DNA from: G965240465 sp965249525
GTDB taxonomy: Bacteria; SAR324; JACQKK01
Length of the DNA: 64,000 nt
NCBI GenBank assembly: GCA_965249525.1
Contig: OZ252237.1
Span: forward strand, 558,001 to 622,000
Reading direction: 5' to 3'
Shown here: one piece after another, positions 53,519 to 62,946 of the stretch
Layout of the letters: each line of letters opens with the position of its first letter
How positions within the stretch are numbered: the stretch's first letter is position 1
The notes under the pieces: model-generated
Told to the model about the DNA's origin: nothing
The model's database searches: none
What the model saw: the letters and a program-made list of their open reading frames with translations, nothing else
Position numbers and translations under genes: made by a program

Positions 53519-56239
53519 GTGAACACTCCATCATCTGCTGCCAAAGCAAATACCGCTGCTACTGAGGATAATCTTTTTGCAAGCAAACCAGTTGAGGTAT
53601 CCCCGTTATTTAGTGGCGGCCTGTTAAGTTCTGCCCACTGGGGAAAACAAGTGTGGCAGCAATCTGTGTTGGCAGCAAACGGTATTGCTATGCTGGATGG
53701 CTTTGCCCTGCGATCATCAATGTTGGATGCAGCCGCTTCTGCATCAGACTGGCCGCAGCCCATTCGGCAAGCCATATCAGCATCCATGCATGCTTTGGAG
53801 AAAAACTGTGGCAAACAATTTGATTCGGATCAGCAGCTTCCACTGTTGCTGTCTTTACAGCTTGATTATCCTCAGACGGCTTCTCCTTACCCAGTTGCCA
53901 AGCAACCAACAAAGACTGTATTGAATCTGGGGCTAACATCAGCGAACTTGGAGAACTGGCTGCAGGTGGGCGCGGATCGGCGTCAAGTGTGGGATGCATG
54001 GCGGAGACAGGCGGTCTCTTGGGGACGGACGATGCTGGCAGCCCCTGCTGCTTTTATAGATGCGGTAGATGCCTTGCAGCAGCAAGCATGTGATGCAGAG
54101 GGTGTGGAACATGAAGCCGAGCTGTCTGCTGAGGGAATGGAAACCTTGGGAAAAGGTGCGCATGCCTTGCTGAAGCAGCATCAGGTTGCACCTTTGGGTG
54201 AATCTGCTTGGGGGCAGCTTCGGGAAGCGATAAGTGGTTTATGGCGGACTTGGCAGAAAGAAGTGCTGCATGCTTGCTCTGAAACAGAGAGGGATGTGAT
54301 GCTGAACAACACCAGTCTATTGGTACAGCAGATGTCCCAGGGATTTGTCCCAGGCGGTGGGGCAGGGCGTTTACAGTGTAGAGTGCCTCTGGATGGTCAG
54401 CCCAGTTGGCATGGTGCTTTTTTGCCTTGTGCCCAGCTGGAGGATTTATCGTTGGGATGTCGCATTCCTCAACAATTTGATGCTTTCAGCAAGGCATCTC
54501 CCCAAGCTGTTAAGCAATTGAAAGACTGGCTTCCCCAGCTGGAGATCCTACTCAAAGATGCTCTTCAGCTGTACTTTGTGCTGGAAGCTGATGCATTACG
54601 GGTGGTATCTGTTGGTGCTGCCAATCGCAGTGAGGAGGCTGCTTTGCGCATCGCTTTAGACATGCGTTCCCAGGGTCATCTGGATGAAAATGAAACCATG
54701 GCTTTGATCAAGCCAAAGTTTATTCGCAGGCGATTGTATTCCACGCTGGATACTTCTCAGGCATCGTCAGTTTTTTGCAAGGGGCTGCCGGCTTCACCAG
54801 GGTGTGCGGTAGGTCGGGTGGTGTTTTTTGCTGAGCATGTCGAAGAATGGGCAGCCAAAGGGGAGCAAGTGATTTTGGTGAGGCATGAAACCACTCCTGA
54901 GGACATTGATGGACTAAAGTCTGCTTTGGGCGTACTGACCACTGGCGGAGGGTACACCTCACATGCTGCTTTGGTGGCACGGGGGATGGGAAAATGCGGG
55001 GTGGTAGGTGCTGCTCGGCTGGAAGTGGATTATGTGCTGCCTGAGGCTCGATGTGAGGGGGGTGTTCTGCATAAAGGCGATTGGATCAGCATGGACGGAA
55101 ATACAGGTAAAGTATATTTAGGACAACTGCCGCAGCTGAAGGCCACTTTGGGAGATGACGCCCACCAGGCCCTGACCTTGGCGGATGCAACCCGCAGGCT
55201 TCAGGTGCGCGCCAATGCAGATACAGCGGAAGACGCTCGTCGTGCCTTGGAAAATGGAGCAGAGGGAATAGGCTTGTGCCGTACAGAGCATATGTTTTTT
55301 GACCTTGAGCGCATTACTCCCTTCCGCAAGATGATTCTTTCAGACACAGATGAAGAGCGCCAAAGCGCCTTGGATGATCTGCTGCCGTTGCAGCGAAAGG
55401 ATTTTGTAGAGATTTTTCGTGTGATGAAAGAGCATCCAGTGACCATTCGGCTGCTGGATCCGCCGCTGCATGAATTTCTGCCCAAGGGGAAACCTTCGCG
55501 TTCTCGTATGGCCAAGGCCATAGGCGTATCGCTAGAGGATATCCAACGTCGGGTCAATGCTATGGCAGAACAAAACCCCATGATGGGACGCCGTGGGTGT
55601 CGGTTGGCATTTACGCATCCGGCAATTTATCGCATGCAGACGCGCGCCATTCTGGAAGCGGTGGCCTTGGTATACAAAGAGGGCATCCACGCCCAAGCAG
55701 AGATTATGATTCCCTTAATTAGTGATGCCAACGAACTGCGGTTGCTGCGTGCAGACATTATGGCATTGATTGCTGAAATCAGTACACAAATGAAGGAAGT
55801 CTTGCAGGTGCAGATTGGGGCGATGGTGGAAACCCCACGGGCAGCTGTATGTGCTGACCAATTGGCACGCCATGCAGATTTTCTTTCTTTTGGCACCAAC
55901 GATTTGACTCAGATGACCTATGGCATTTCTCGTGATGACACAGAAGGTTTTTTACCGGTGTATATGGACAAGGGGGTGCTGGCATATGATCCCTTTATCA
56001 CGCTGGATGCTGGAGGCGTGGGCAAACTGTTGCAGATGGCGGTACAAAAGGCTCGTGGAGTGAAACCCAGCATTAAATTGGGTATTTGCGGAGAGCACGG
56101 CGGCGATGCCCCTTCGGTGTGGCAATTTCATCAATTAGGGCTGGACTACATCAGCTGTTCTCCTTTTCGCTTGTTGGAAGCCCGTTTGGGTGCTGGACAA
56201 GCAGCAGCAGAGGAAGCAAAGGCAGTAAAGACAAAGTGA
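53519..56239 (+). CDS. Pyruvate phosphate dikinase-like protein with degenerate ATP-grasp domain
   Basis: About 906 residues, colinear with PPDK (pyruvate + ATP + Pi to PEP + AMP + PPi). The His domain (TTGGGYTSHAALVARGMGK) and the PEP/pyruvate domain (GIGLCRTEHMFF, RLLDPPLHEF, MMGRRGCRLAF, VETPRA, FGTNDLTQMTYG, DYISCSPFR) are intact. The N-terminal ATP-grasp is only a ghost: TVLNLGL is kept, but SVRSGA is replaced by SLQLDY, GTGVAFTR by GAGRLQCR, GEYLPNAQGEDV by GAFLPCAQLEDL, and the QTR end of the domain is lost. ATP use is unlikely. Start GTG with AGGAA 7 bases upstream; a TTG at 53459 would add 20 residues. Confidence 0.88.
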   Translation: MNTPSSAAKANTAATEDNLFASKPVEVSPLFSGGLLSSAHWGKQVWQQSVLAANGIAMLDGFALRSSMLDAAASASDWPQPIRQAISASMHALEKNCGKQFDSDQQLPLLLSLQLDYPQTASPYPVAKQPTKTVLNLGLTSANLENWLQVGADRRQVWDAWRRQAVSWGRTMLAAPAAFIDAVDALQQQACDAEGVEHEAELSAEGMETLGKGAHALLKQHQVAPLGESAWGQLREAISGLWRTWQKEVLHACSETERDVMLNNTSLLVQQMSQGFVPGGGAGRLQCRVPLDGQPSWHGAFLPCAQLEDLSLGCRIPQQFDAFSKASPQAVKQLKDWLPQLEILLKDALQLYFVLEADALRVVSVGAANRSEEAALRIALDMRSQGHLDENETMALIKPKFIRRRLYSTLDTSQASSVFCKGLPASPGCAVGRVVFFAEHVEEWAAKGEQVILVRHETTPEDIDGLKSALGVLTTGGGYTSHAALVARGMGKCGVVGAARLEVDYVLPEARCEGGVLHKGDWISMDGNTGKVYLGQLPQLKATLGDDAHQALTLADATRRLQVRANADTAEDARRALENGAEGIGLCRTEHMFFDLERITPFRKMILSDTDEERQSALDDLLPLQRKDFVEIFRVMKEHPVTIRLLDPPLHEFLPKGKPSRSRMAKAIGVSLEDIQRRVNAMAEQNPMMGRRGCRLAFTHPAIYRMQTRAILEAVALVYKEGIHAQAEIMIPLISDANELRLLRADIMALIAEISTQMKEVLQVQIGAMVETPRAAVCADQLARHADFLSFGTNDLTQMTYGISRDDTEGFLPVYMDKGVLAYDPFITLDAGGVGKLLQMAVQKARGVKPSIKLGICGEHGGDAPSVWQFHQLGLDYISCSPFRLLEARLGAGQAAAEEAKAVKTK

Positions 56240-56250
56240 AACTTGGTGAC

Positions 56251-56922
56251 TTATGGCTGTCCAGGGCGGGTGCTGCTTGGAGAACCAATCACCTCTGTGC
56301 CTGGCGGCGGTTGAAAAGTGAAACTGCCTTTGGGAAATTGTGTACGAGGCTTCAGATTATGCAACTTCAGCAAGTGGGATTCACCTGCCGTAGGAATCAG
56401 GCGCATGGCTAGCAGTTTGCCTTGTTGGGGGGTTACCCCAATTTCCAAATATTGTACATTGGCTATCGGTTGACGTGCCTGCATGCGCAGGTAGGTCAAA
56501 CCATCCTTCCCGTACTGCTGTGAGATACAGCGAAATACCCGCCGCAGTCTGCCAATACCCATAAAAAATACCAGTGGCGCTTCTCCTGTGAATTCTGCAA
56601 GTGGACGCACCAACACGCTTTCCAACAAAGGATCATGCAGCCACACAGTACGTCCATCGGTTACCACCAACTGCCGATGGGGCTGCTGGTAATCCCAACG
56701 CATACCACCCTGATGCTGGTACCATAGGTCTCCACGGGCTGTTTGGGTTACTGTTGCATCCAAAGTCTCTTGCAACTGTTCAAATCGTGCTTCAAATCCC
56801 CTCAAATTGCGATGAAAAGCCTCCACCCGAGACAATAAAGTGGAATTACAGGGAGCAGACCAAACCACAGGCACTACTGCCGCAGCAGTGATGAGTATCC
56901 ACAGTGATTTCCATAGTCTCAT
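56251..56922 (-). CDS. lolA: Outer-membrane lipoprotein carrier LolA
   Basis: Periplasmic carrier that moves lipoproteins from LolCDE to LolB. Signal peptide (RLWKSLWILITAAAVVPVVW), then the LolA pattern: FEARFEQLQETLDA, RGDLWYQHQGGMRWDYQQPH, VVTDGRTVWLHDPLLESVLV and the C-terminal GSFTFQPPPGTEVI. The open frame extends eleven codons upstream to 56955. Distinct from the LolA-like protein at 21951. Convergent with the PPDK-like gene, with an 11-bp gap. Confidence 0.9.
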   Translation of the reverse strand: MRLWKSLWILITAAAVVPVVWSAPCNSTLLSRVEAFHRNLRGFEARFEQLQETLDATVTQTARGDLWYQHQGGMRWDYQQPHRQLVVTDGRTVWLHDPLLESVLVRPLAEFTGEAPLVFFMGIGRLRRVFRCISQQYGKDGLTYLRMQARQPIANVQYLEIGVTPQQGKLLAMRLIPTAGESHLLKLHNLKPRTQFPKGSFTFQPPPGTEVIGSPSSTRPGQP

Positions 56923-57095
56923 AGCAAATTTTCTTCTTTTGCTGATTCGTCTCATGGTTTGCGCATGCGTGTTCTAAGCAGCTGTGGCAGGCTGGAGTTG
57001 TGTGTGGGTTTTTGTTCTCACCTTGTTATGCTCTTCCAAGAGACTGTTTTGCCGAGCCCCCTGTTTGGCTCTTCTTACCTGCATACCATATCTTT

Positions 57096-58106
57096 ATGTT
57101 GTTTCCATATTTTGGTGAGTTATCTCCATCTACAGCTGCTGGGGGTGCTTCATATTCATCTGCTTTGAGATGGCTACCTGTGCTGTTGCTGGCGGGAATG
57201 CTGTTGCAGGCAGATTCTGCCTGGGCTCAGCAGACAACGACTGCTTGGCCCTGGTGGCAAATAGTCGTTATGCTGTTTGTGTTCACGGCTTTTTTGGGCG
57301 TGCTGGCGGTGTTGGCTGGTGTGGGTGGGGCGTTGATTTTTGTGCCGCTGATAAATCTTTGGACTCCTTTTTTACACATAGACTTTATTCGGGCAGCAGG
57401 CTTAATGATGACGCTCACAGGAGCTTTGTTCGCTGGTCCCATTCTGGTACGCCAGCGATTGGTAAATGTTCGTTTGGCTATTTTGATTGGGGTAATGGCA
57501 TCTGTGGGGGCTATTTTTGGAGCGAAGCTAGGGCTGCAGTTACCGTTGTCTGCCTTGCAGATAATGTTGGGCTTGGTGGTATTGTTTGTGGCTAGCATGT
57601 ATGTGATGCGTATTTTGCAGGGGACTCAAGCTGCCCGCAAGATGAAGACAGAAACTGTGCATGGTCGCTGGCTGGGCTGGCTGAGGCTAGAGGCGCGTTT
57701 TTATGATCTTCCAGAGCGTCGTTGGCTGCGCTGGCATCCACGGTTTTTGTTGCCCTTACTAGGGGTGTTTGTGTTGGTGGGATTTCTTTCTGGTATGTTG
57801 GGCTTGGGAGGTGGCTGGGCGTATGTGCCCTTGCTCAATTTGGTGATGGGTTTGCCGATGCGTTTTTCGGTGGCTACCAGTTACTTTATCATCGCCATTG
57901 TGAATACAGCTGCGCTGCCGGTGTATCTACGCGCAGGAGCGGTGCAGCCGCTGTTGTGCATTCCTTGTGTGCTGGGTGTGATGCTGGGTGCGCGCTTTGG
58001 TTCGCGGGTGCTGCGTGGGGCAGACCATTACTGGCTGCAATGGTTTGTGTTGGTGGTATTGAGCTTGGTGGGCAGTCGTATTTTGTTGAAGGGTTTGGGC
58101 ATCTAA
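57096..58106 (+). CDS. TauE/SafE (TSUP) family anion permease
   Basis: Inner-membrane protein of about 336 residues with two blocks of four helices: VVMLFVFTAFLGVLAVLAGV, GGALIFVPLIN and, later, FLSGMLGLGGGWAYVPLLNL, the repeated Gly-rich motif of sulfite/organosulfonate exporters. The frame reaches a GTG at 57000; start choice between these is uncertain. Followed after 27 bp by a DUF1634-type gene, a common partner. Confidence 0.88.
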   Translation: MLFPYFGELSPSTAAGGASYSSALRWLPVLLLAGMLLQADSAWAQQTTTAWPWWQIVVMLFVFTAFLGVLAVLAGVGGALIFVPLINLWTPFLHIDFIRAAGLMMTLTGALFAGPILVRQRLVNVRLAILIGVMASVGAIFGAKLGLQLPLSALQIMLGLVVLFVASMYVMRILQGTQAARKMKTETVHGRWLGWLRLEARFYDLPERRWLRWHPRFLLPLLGVFVLVGFLSGMLGLGGGWAYVPLLNLVMGLPMRFSVATSYFIIAIVNTAALPVYLRAGAVQPLLCIPCVLGVMLGARFGSRVLRGADHYWLQWFVLVVLSLVGSRILLKGLGI

Positions 58107-58133
58107 TGCGTTGTTTTTGTTGAGGCGATTGAA

Positions 58134-58586
58134 ATGAAATTACGGGCTATTTTTTCTTTTGGAGGTATGTCATTGGCAGGACGGGCAGGAGCTGAAAGGA
58201 AGCTGGCATCTCTGTTTGCCGATGCTTTGCATGGGTCGGCATGGGCATCGCTATGGTTCGTAACAGCAGGATTTGCCCTCTACCTGATGGGGATTGGAGA
58301 GATATATTTGCCAATAAGTAAGGTGATAGAGAATTTGGCGCAGTCTTCTGGTGAATTGTCGCAGCAGCTGCCGGCATTTTCTAGTTGGAAGTGGTTGTTC
58401 CGACCCCTGCAAGCTGATTTGCTTAGCTTGACAGGTTTAAGCCTGCTCAGCATGGCAATGTGGACGCCTTATTTGTTGTTGATAATATTCTTTTTTCGGC
58501 AAGGTGATCGATTGTATCTGCTGTTGGCACTCATCCAGTTGGGAATTTTTTCCTTTGCCTCGTTTGGTTCGGGTGTGCTGTTTTAA
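58134..58586 (+). CDS. DUF1634-like small membrane protein
   Basis: 150 residues with about three transmembrane segments (WASLWFVTAGFALYLMGIG, LLSLTGLSLLSMAMWTPYLL and LYLLLALIQLGIFSFASFGS). Small proteins of this kind follow TSUP permease genes and are assumed to assist the transporter. Function otherwise unknown. Its stop codon overlaps the 3' end of the convergent tesA gene by four bases. Confidence 0.75.
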   Translation: MKLRAIFSFGGMSLAGRAGAERKLASLFADALHGSAWASLWFVTAGFALYLMGIGEIYLPISKVIENLAQSSGELSQQLPAFSSWKWLFRPLQADLLSLTGLSLLSMAMWTPYLLLIIFFFRQGDRLYLLLALIQLGIFSFASFGSGVLF

Positions 58587-59290
58587 GGCGAGGGTTTTTT
58601 CAACAGGGGTTGTAAAGCACGCCACACATTGTCCGCGATAATTTCTGCGCCTTTGGCATTGGGATGAATGCCGTCTGGCTGGTTATACTCAGGATTTAGA
58701 GATATTCCTTCTAATAGAAAAGGAAGCAGTGGAACGCGGTGCTTGCGGGCCAAGCTGGGGTAAATAGCAGCAAAGCGACGGGCATAATCTTTGCCGAAAT
58801 TGGAGAAAGTTTGCATGCCACCCAGCAGCACTTGTGTGCCTGCCTGCTGGCAGCGTTGGATGATTTTGCTCAGATTTTTTTCTGTTAATGCGGGATCTTG
58901 CCCCCGCAGGCTGTCATTGGCTCCTAGTGCCAGCACCAAAATCTGCGGACGGCTGCGCAAGATCCAATCCGTTCTACTCAATCCTCCTGCACTGGTATCG
59001 CCACTAACACCAGCATTGACCACCCGATAAGCATACCCTGCTTCACGTAAACGCTTGGCAATTAAACTGGGGTAACTCTGTTCTTGGGGAAGACCAAAGC
59101 CAGCGGTGAGGCTGTCTCCTAAAAATACCAGCACGGGCAGCTGTTCTGCTGAAGATTTTGCAGCTGCGGGTTTTTTAACTGCTGATGATGTCGCCCGTTG
59201 TTCTTTGCGTTCGCAACTGCCCAACACTGCCAATAGCACCAACAAACCAATCAGATGGTATTTTCTTATCAGCGACCAATGATGTGTCAT
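58583..59290 (-). CDS. tesA: SGNH arylesterase / thioesterase I
   Basis: Periplasmic hydrolase of 235 residues: lipoprotein-like signal (LLVLLAVLGSC, then Cys), block I GDSLTAGFGL (nucleophile Ser), block III GANDSLRG and block V DGIHPNAKG. It matches the TesA/arylesterase group, which cleaves acyl esters and thioesters. A short Lys/Ala-rich linker (SSAVKKPAAAKSSAE) follows the signal. Confidence 0.9.
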   Translation of the reverse strand: MTHHWSLIRKYHLIGLLVLLAVLGSCERKEQRATSSAVKKPAAAKSSAEQLPVLVFLGDSLTAGFGLPQEQSYPSLIAKRLREAGYAYRVVNAGVSGDTSAGGLSRTDWILRSRPQILVLALGANDSLRGQDPALTEKNLSKIIQRCQQAGTQVLLGGMQTFSNFGKDYARRFAAIYPSLARKHRVPLLPFLLEGISLNPEYNQPDGIHPNAKGAEIIADNVWRALQPLLKKPSP

Positions 59291-59346
59291 AGTGCTGTCT
59301 CAGCAAGGGGATATAATAGAAACGATGGTGTGTGCACAGCAGGATC

Positions 59347-59430
59347 AGGCAAATTGCTAGGCAAATTGCTAGGCAAATTGCTAGGCAAATTGCTAGGCAA
59401 ATTGCTAGGCAAATTGCTAGGCAAATTGCT
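59347..59430. repeat. Seven-copy 12-nt tandem repeat carrying the serC stop
   Basis: Seven perfect copies of AGGCAAATTGCT. On the minus strand each unit reads AGCAATTTGCCT, i.e. the last codons and TAG stop of serC. The serC stop (59417-59419) is the first of a series of in-frame stops. No spacers, so not a CRISPR. Confidence 0.95.
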
Positions 59431-60514
59431 TGGCAAAATCTACCAGAAATTCTGCCAGTTTTTCAGCCCCTGCCAGCGGCATAGCATTATACAGGGAAGC
59501 GCGCATGCCTCCCATAACTGCATGACCCTTGAGCGAGTATAAGCCCCGTTGCCCTGCTTCTTGCAGGAAGCACTCATTGAGAGAGGGGTCATTCAGGAAG
59601 AAGGTAACATTCATAGCGGAACGATCTGCCGGAAGTGCGTGAGGTTGGTAGAAGCCCTCACAGGAGTCTAGGGTTTGGTAAATCATGCTGCTCTTGCGGA
59701 TATTCATTTTTTCCATTTCTTCAATGCCGCCGCTGTCTTTTATCCAATGCAGCACCAGGCTTACCACATAGATGGCAAAGGTATTGGCCGTGTTGGTGAG
59801 GGAGCCGTCCCTGGATACGCGGGTGTAATTCAGCAAAGAAGGGGTTTGAGGAAGGGCGCGCTCTAGCAAATCTTTGTGGATAATCACAGCAGCAAGTCCA
59901 GCAGGCCCCATGTTTTTTTGTGTTCCAGCATAGATGAGTCCGAAGCTGCTGACATCAATACGGCGACTCAGCAACTCTGATGTCATATCTACTACTAAGG
60001 GAATATGACGCAAGCGGGGTAATTCTTTCCATTGGGTACCTGCCACGGTGTTGTTTCCGGTAAAGTGCATGTAACTGGATTCGGAATCTTCGGCTGCTTC
60101 CCAGTCTAAAACAGGCAGATGGGAGTGGCGTTCTGCTTTGCTGCTAGCAATGACCTCTATCTTTCCAAATAGCCGAGCTTCATGAACAGCGCGTTCAGCA
60201 AATAGGTCGCTTTCTACGTACTGGGCTTTACGCTTGGGTGAGAAGTCAATCAGGTTTAGGGGAACTGCGGCAAATTGCATCTGGGCTCCACCATGGAGAA
60301 ACATCACCTCATAATCAGGCGGGGCCTCCAATAATTCGCGCAGCAAAGTGAGAGCTTCAGCTAACAGTTCTTCAAATTCCTTGCTGCGGTGGCTGATTTC
60401 AATAATAGAAGCGCCTAGTCCCCGATAGTCTAAGAACTCTTCTCGTACCCGCTGCATCACAGGTAAAGGAAGGGTGGCAGGTCCCGCACTGAAATTAAAA
60501 ACACGTTCTTTCAT
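59417..60514 (-). CDS. serC: Phosphoserine aminotransferase
   Basis: PLP enzyme of serine (and pyridoxine) synthesis, 365 residues. FNFSAGPATLPLPVM at the start, HGGAQMQFAAVPLNL, and the PLP-binding Lys in AGTQKNMGPAGLA. The open frame continues upstream to 60802 and would overlap lysS, but the Met at 60514 (MKERVFNFSAGPA) is the real start. The 3' end runs into a seven-copy 12-nt repeat that copies its last four codons (ending QFA, stop). Divergent from lysS with about 250 bp between, in which I see no clear promoter. Confidence 0.96.
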   Translation of the reverse strand: MKERVFNFSAGPATLPLPVMQRVREEFLDYRGLGASIIEISHRSKEFEELLAEALTLLRELLEAPPDYEVMFLHGGAQMQFAAVPLNLIDFSPKRKAQYVESDLFAERAVHEARLFGKIEVIASSKAERHSHLPVLDWEAAEDSESSYMHFTGNNTVAGTQWKELPRLRHIPLVVDMTSELLSRRIDVSSFGLIYAGTQKNMGPAGLAAVIIHKDLLERALPQTPSLLNYTRVSRDGSLTNTANTFAIYVVSLVLHWIKDSGGIEEMEKMNIRKSSMIYQTLDSCEGFYQPHALPADRSAMNVTFFLNDPSLNECFLQEAGQRGLYSLKGHAVMGGMRASLYNAMPLAGAEKLAEFLVDFAKQFA

Positions 60515-60761
60515 ATATGGTTGGTCGGCGACATGCTTACAGTGGCTGTTCTGGGGTATCCTAGCCCTGAAGTGAGATGTAAAATGCTCTGATAATAAAA
60601 TGGCACCTAAGCCACCTCTTGATATATTTTTAAGCATATTCAAGCAAGCTTTATCAAGAAAAATCACTTTGCTGGCTACTAGCATCTTTAGGCAGAGTTG
60701 CGCTATGCTGACAAATGATGAAGAAATTTCTGCCTTTTTCCCCTCATGAAACTTTAGTGTC

Positions 60762-62285
60762 ATGGCTTCTGAAAAAAAAAACCAAGCACCTGGGGAAACC
60801 AATCTTCAGCAGTCCCATCAGGAAAAGCTGGAAAAACTCTACCAACTAGGCGTACAACCTTATCCCTATCGTTTTCAACGCTCTCATCGGGTAGAAGCCG
60901 TACTTCAGCAATCAGAAGGTTTGCTGGCCAGTGAAGAAACCATCAGCATCGCAGGTCGTCTGGCAGCTACACGCCATATGGGAAAGGCAGCATTTGCACA
61001 CCTAAAGGATGGTCTGCACCGTATGCAATTCTATCTCCGTCAGGACAGCCTTTCTCCGCTAGATTTTCAAACTTTCCAGCTGACAGACCTCGGCGATTAT
61101 ATCGGACTACAAGGCGGCCTGATGCGCACCCGCAGCGGCGAACTTACCCTGCGGGCAAGCAAGTTTACCCTATTGGGTAAATCCATCCGCGCTTTGCCTG
61201 TTACCAAAGTACAGCAAATAGAAGGAGAACAGGTGGTGCATCATGCCCTCAGCGATGTGGAATTTCGCTACCGCCAGCGGTCTGCCGATTTGGCACTTAA
61301 TGACTCCTCTGCCAAGGTATTTCTGCAGCGTTCTCTGGTGATTCAAACTTTGCGCAGCTATTTGCTGGAACAGGGTTTTTTAGAGGTGGAAACACCCGTA
61401 CTGCAGAATCTTTATGGTGGGGCAGCAGCAGCTCCTTTTGCCACACATCACAACAGCTTGAAGCTAAAGCTGTACTTGCGCATTGCCACAGAGATTTACT
61501 TAAAGCGTCTAGTAGCGGGTGGTTTGGATCAGGTGTTTGAGATTGGCAAGGTGTTTCGTAATGAAGGGATTGATCGCACCCACAATCCTGAGTTTACCAT
61601 GGTGGAATTTTATCAAGCCTATGCAGACTACCAGGACATGATGGCTCATGTGGAAAATATTTATGTACGATGCGCACAAGCTGTCTACAGAAGCAATGTA
61701 CTCAAGTTTCAAGGGCAAGAGATAGACCTTAGTCCGCCATGGCGGCGCATGAGCATGCTGGAGGCGGTACGAGACATAGCAGAACTGGATTTTGCAGCAA
61801 TGGATGATGTGGCAGTAGAAAAATTATTGATAGAACGGGGATGGAGGCTGGAAGGAGGCTATAATCGTGGACTGGCTTTGGCTAAGCTGTTTGAGGAGTT
61901 GTGTGAATCTCGCTTGATTCAACCCACTTTCATCACCGATTTTCCTCGCGAAACCGCCCCGTTGTGCAAGCAACATCGGAATATGCCAGAAATGGTAGAG
62001 CGTTTTGAACCTTTTATTGTAGGCTGGGAGGTGGGCAATGCGTACTCTGAGCTTAACAACCCAGCTTTACAGCGTCAGTTATTTGAGGAACAGGTTGCCA
62101 GGCGCCAAGGTGGAGATTTGGAAGCGCACCCTTACGATGAAGAATTTCTACGAGCCATGGAATACGGCATGCCCCCTATGGGGGGAGTAGGCTTAGGGAT
62201 AGACCGCTTGGTGATGCTGATGACAGATCAGGTTTCCATTCGCGATGTTATTTTTTTTCCTACGATGCGGCCACAAAAATCTTGA
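60762..62285 (+). CDS. lysS: Lysyl-tRNA synthetase, class II
   Basis: Charges tRNA-Lys. The N-terminal anticodon-binding OB domain (ISIAGRLAATRHMGKAAFAH) is followed by the class II catalytic core: motif 2 FRNEGIDRTHNPEFTMVEFY, EVGNAYSELNNP and motif 3 GGVGLGIDRLVMLM. 507 residues, of normal length. Followed by tlpA 14 bp downstream on the same strand. Confidence 0.97.
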   Translation: MASEKKNQAPGETNLQQSHQEKLEKLYQLGVQPYPYRFQRSHRVEAVLQQSEGLLASEETISIAGRLAATRHMGKAAFAHLKDGLHRMQFYLRQDSLSPLDFQTFQLTDLGDYIGLQGGLMRTRSGELTLRASKFTLLGKSIRALPVTKVQQIEGEQVVHHALSDVEFRYRQRSADLALNDSSAKVFLQRSLVIQTLRSYLLEQGFLEVETPVLQNLYGGAAAAPFATHHNSLKLKLYLRIATEIYLKRLVAGGLDQVFEIGKVFRNEGIDRTHNPEFTMVEFYQAYADYQDMMAHVENIYVRCAQAVYRSNVLKFQGQEIDLSPPWRRMSMLEAVRDIAELDFAAMDDVAVEKLLIERGWRLEGGYNRGLALAKLFEELCESRLIQPTFITDFPRETAPLCKQHRNMPEMVERFEPFIVGWEVGNAYSELNNPALQRQLFEEQVARRQGGDLEAHPYDEEFLRAMEYGMPPMGGVGLGIDRLVMLMTDQVSIRDVIFFPTMRPQKS

Positions 62286-62298
62286 ACAGAATCTCCAG

Positions 62299-62883
62299 AT
62301 GACATTTTATTTCCAGACATTGCTGCGTATCTGTTTTGTTTTAGCGATGTCGCTGGGGGTGCTGTTTGTCTTTAATAGTCAACAGTTTGGTGGAGGTGTT
62401 GTGGGTGCGCAAGAGCCTGCTGCTTATGGGTTGTTGATGGATACGGCGGAGTCGCCTCTGGCGGCTAAAGACTTTACTGTGTCTACCTTAAAGAACAAAT
62501 CTCTGAGTTTGGAGAAGCTTCGCGGCAAGGTGGTGGTATTGAACTTTTGGGCTACTTGGTGTCCTCCTTGTGTAGCGGAGCTGCCTTCTTTGGAACGGCT
62601 TGAGCGCAAAATGCGTGGACGATCCTTTGCCTTAATAGCCCTCAATGCAGGAGAGCAGCCTGAAAAGGTCAAGCGCTTTGTTCGTCAGCATAGGCTGCGA
62701 CTCACCATTGCCTTAGATGCTGAAGGCAAAATTACCTCAGAATACGGGGCTGATCGCCTGCCGGTTACCTATGTATTGGATAAACAGGGGCGTCTGATAC
62801 ATCGGGCTATCGGAGAACGCAATTGGAATTCTCCGTCAGCTGTGAAATTTTTTCAGGAACTGGCAGCAAGTGCTGGCCAATAG
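62299..62883 (+). CDS. TlpA-family thioredoxin-like protein
   Basis: Secreted thioredoxin-like reductase of about 194 residues: signal/anchor LLRICFVLAMSLGVLFVFN, redox motif NFWATWCPPCVAELPSLERL and cis-Pro ADRLPVTYVLD. Candidate reductant for periplasmic thiols beside CcmG. The frame opens at 62245 inside lysS; the Met at 62299 is chosen because it starts the hydrophobic segment. Confidence 0.9.
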   Translation: MTFYFQTLLRICFVLAMSLGVLFVFNSQQFGGGVVGAQEPAAYGLLMDTAESPLAAKDFTVSTLKNKSLSLEKLRGKVVVLNFWATWCPPCVAELPSLERLERKMRGRSFALIALNAGEQPEKVKRFVRQHRLRLTIALDAEGKITSEYGADRLPVTYVLDKQGRLIHRAIGERNWNSPSAVKFFQELAASAGQ

Positions 62884-62946
62884 GTTCTGCGCTTGTGGGG
62901 TTGCTTTTTAGCAGCTTTGTGTCGCAATGATGTGAAGATGGGTTGG

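Noticed and set aside
59347..59430. CRISPR-like array
   Set aside because: Units are contiguous 12-mers with no spacers, and no cas genes are present.
60515..60802. N-terminal extension of serC overlapping lysS
   Set aside because: Homology starts at the Met at 60514, and overlap with the lysS start is implausible.
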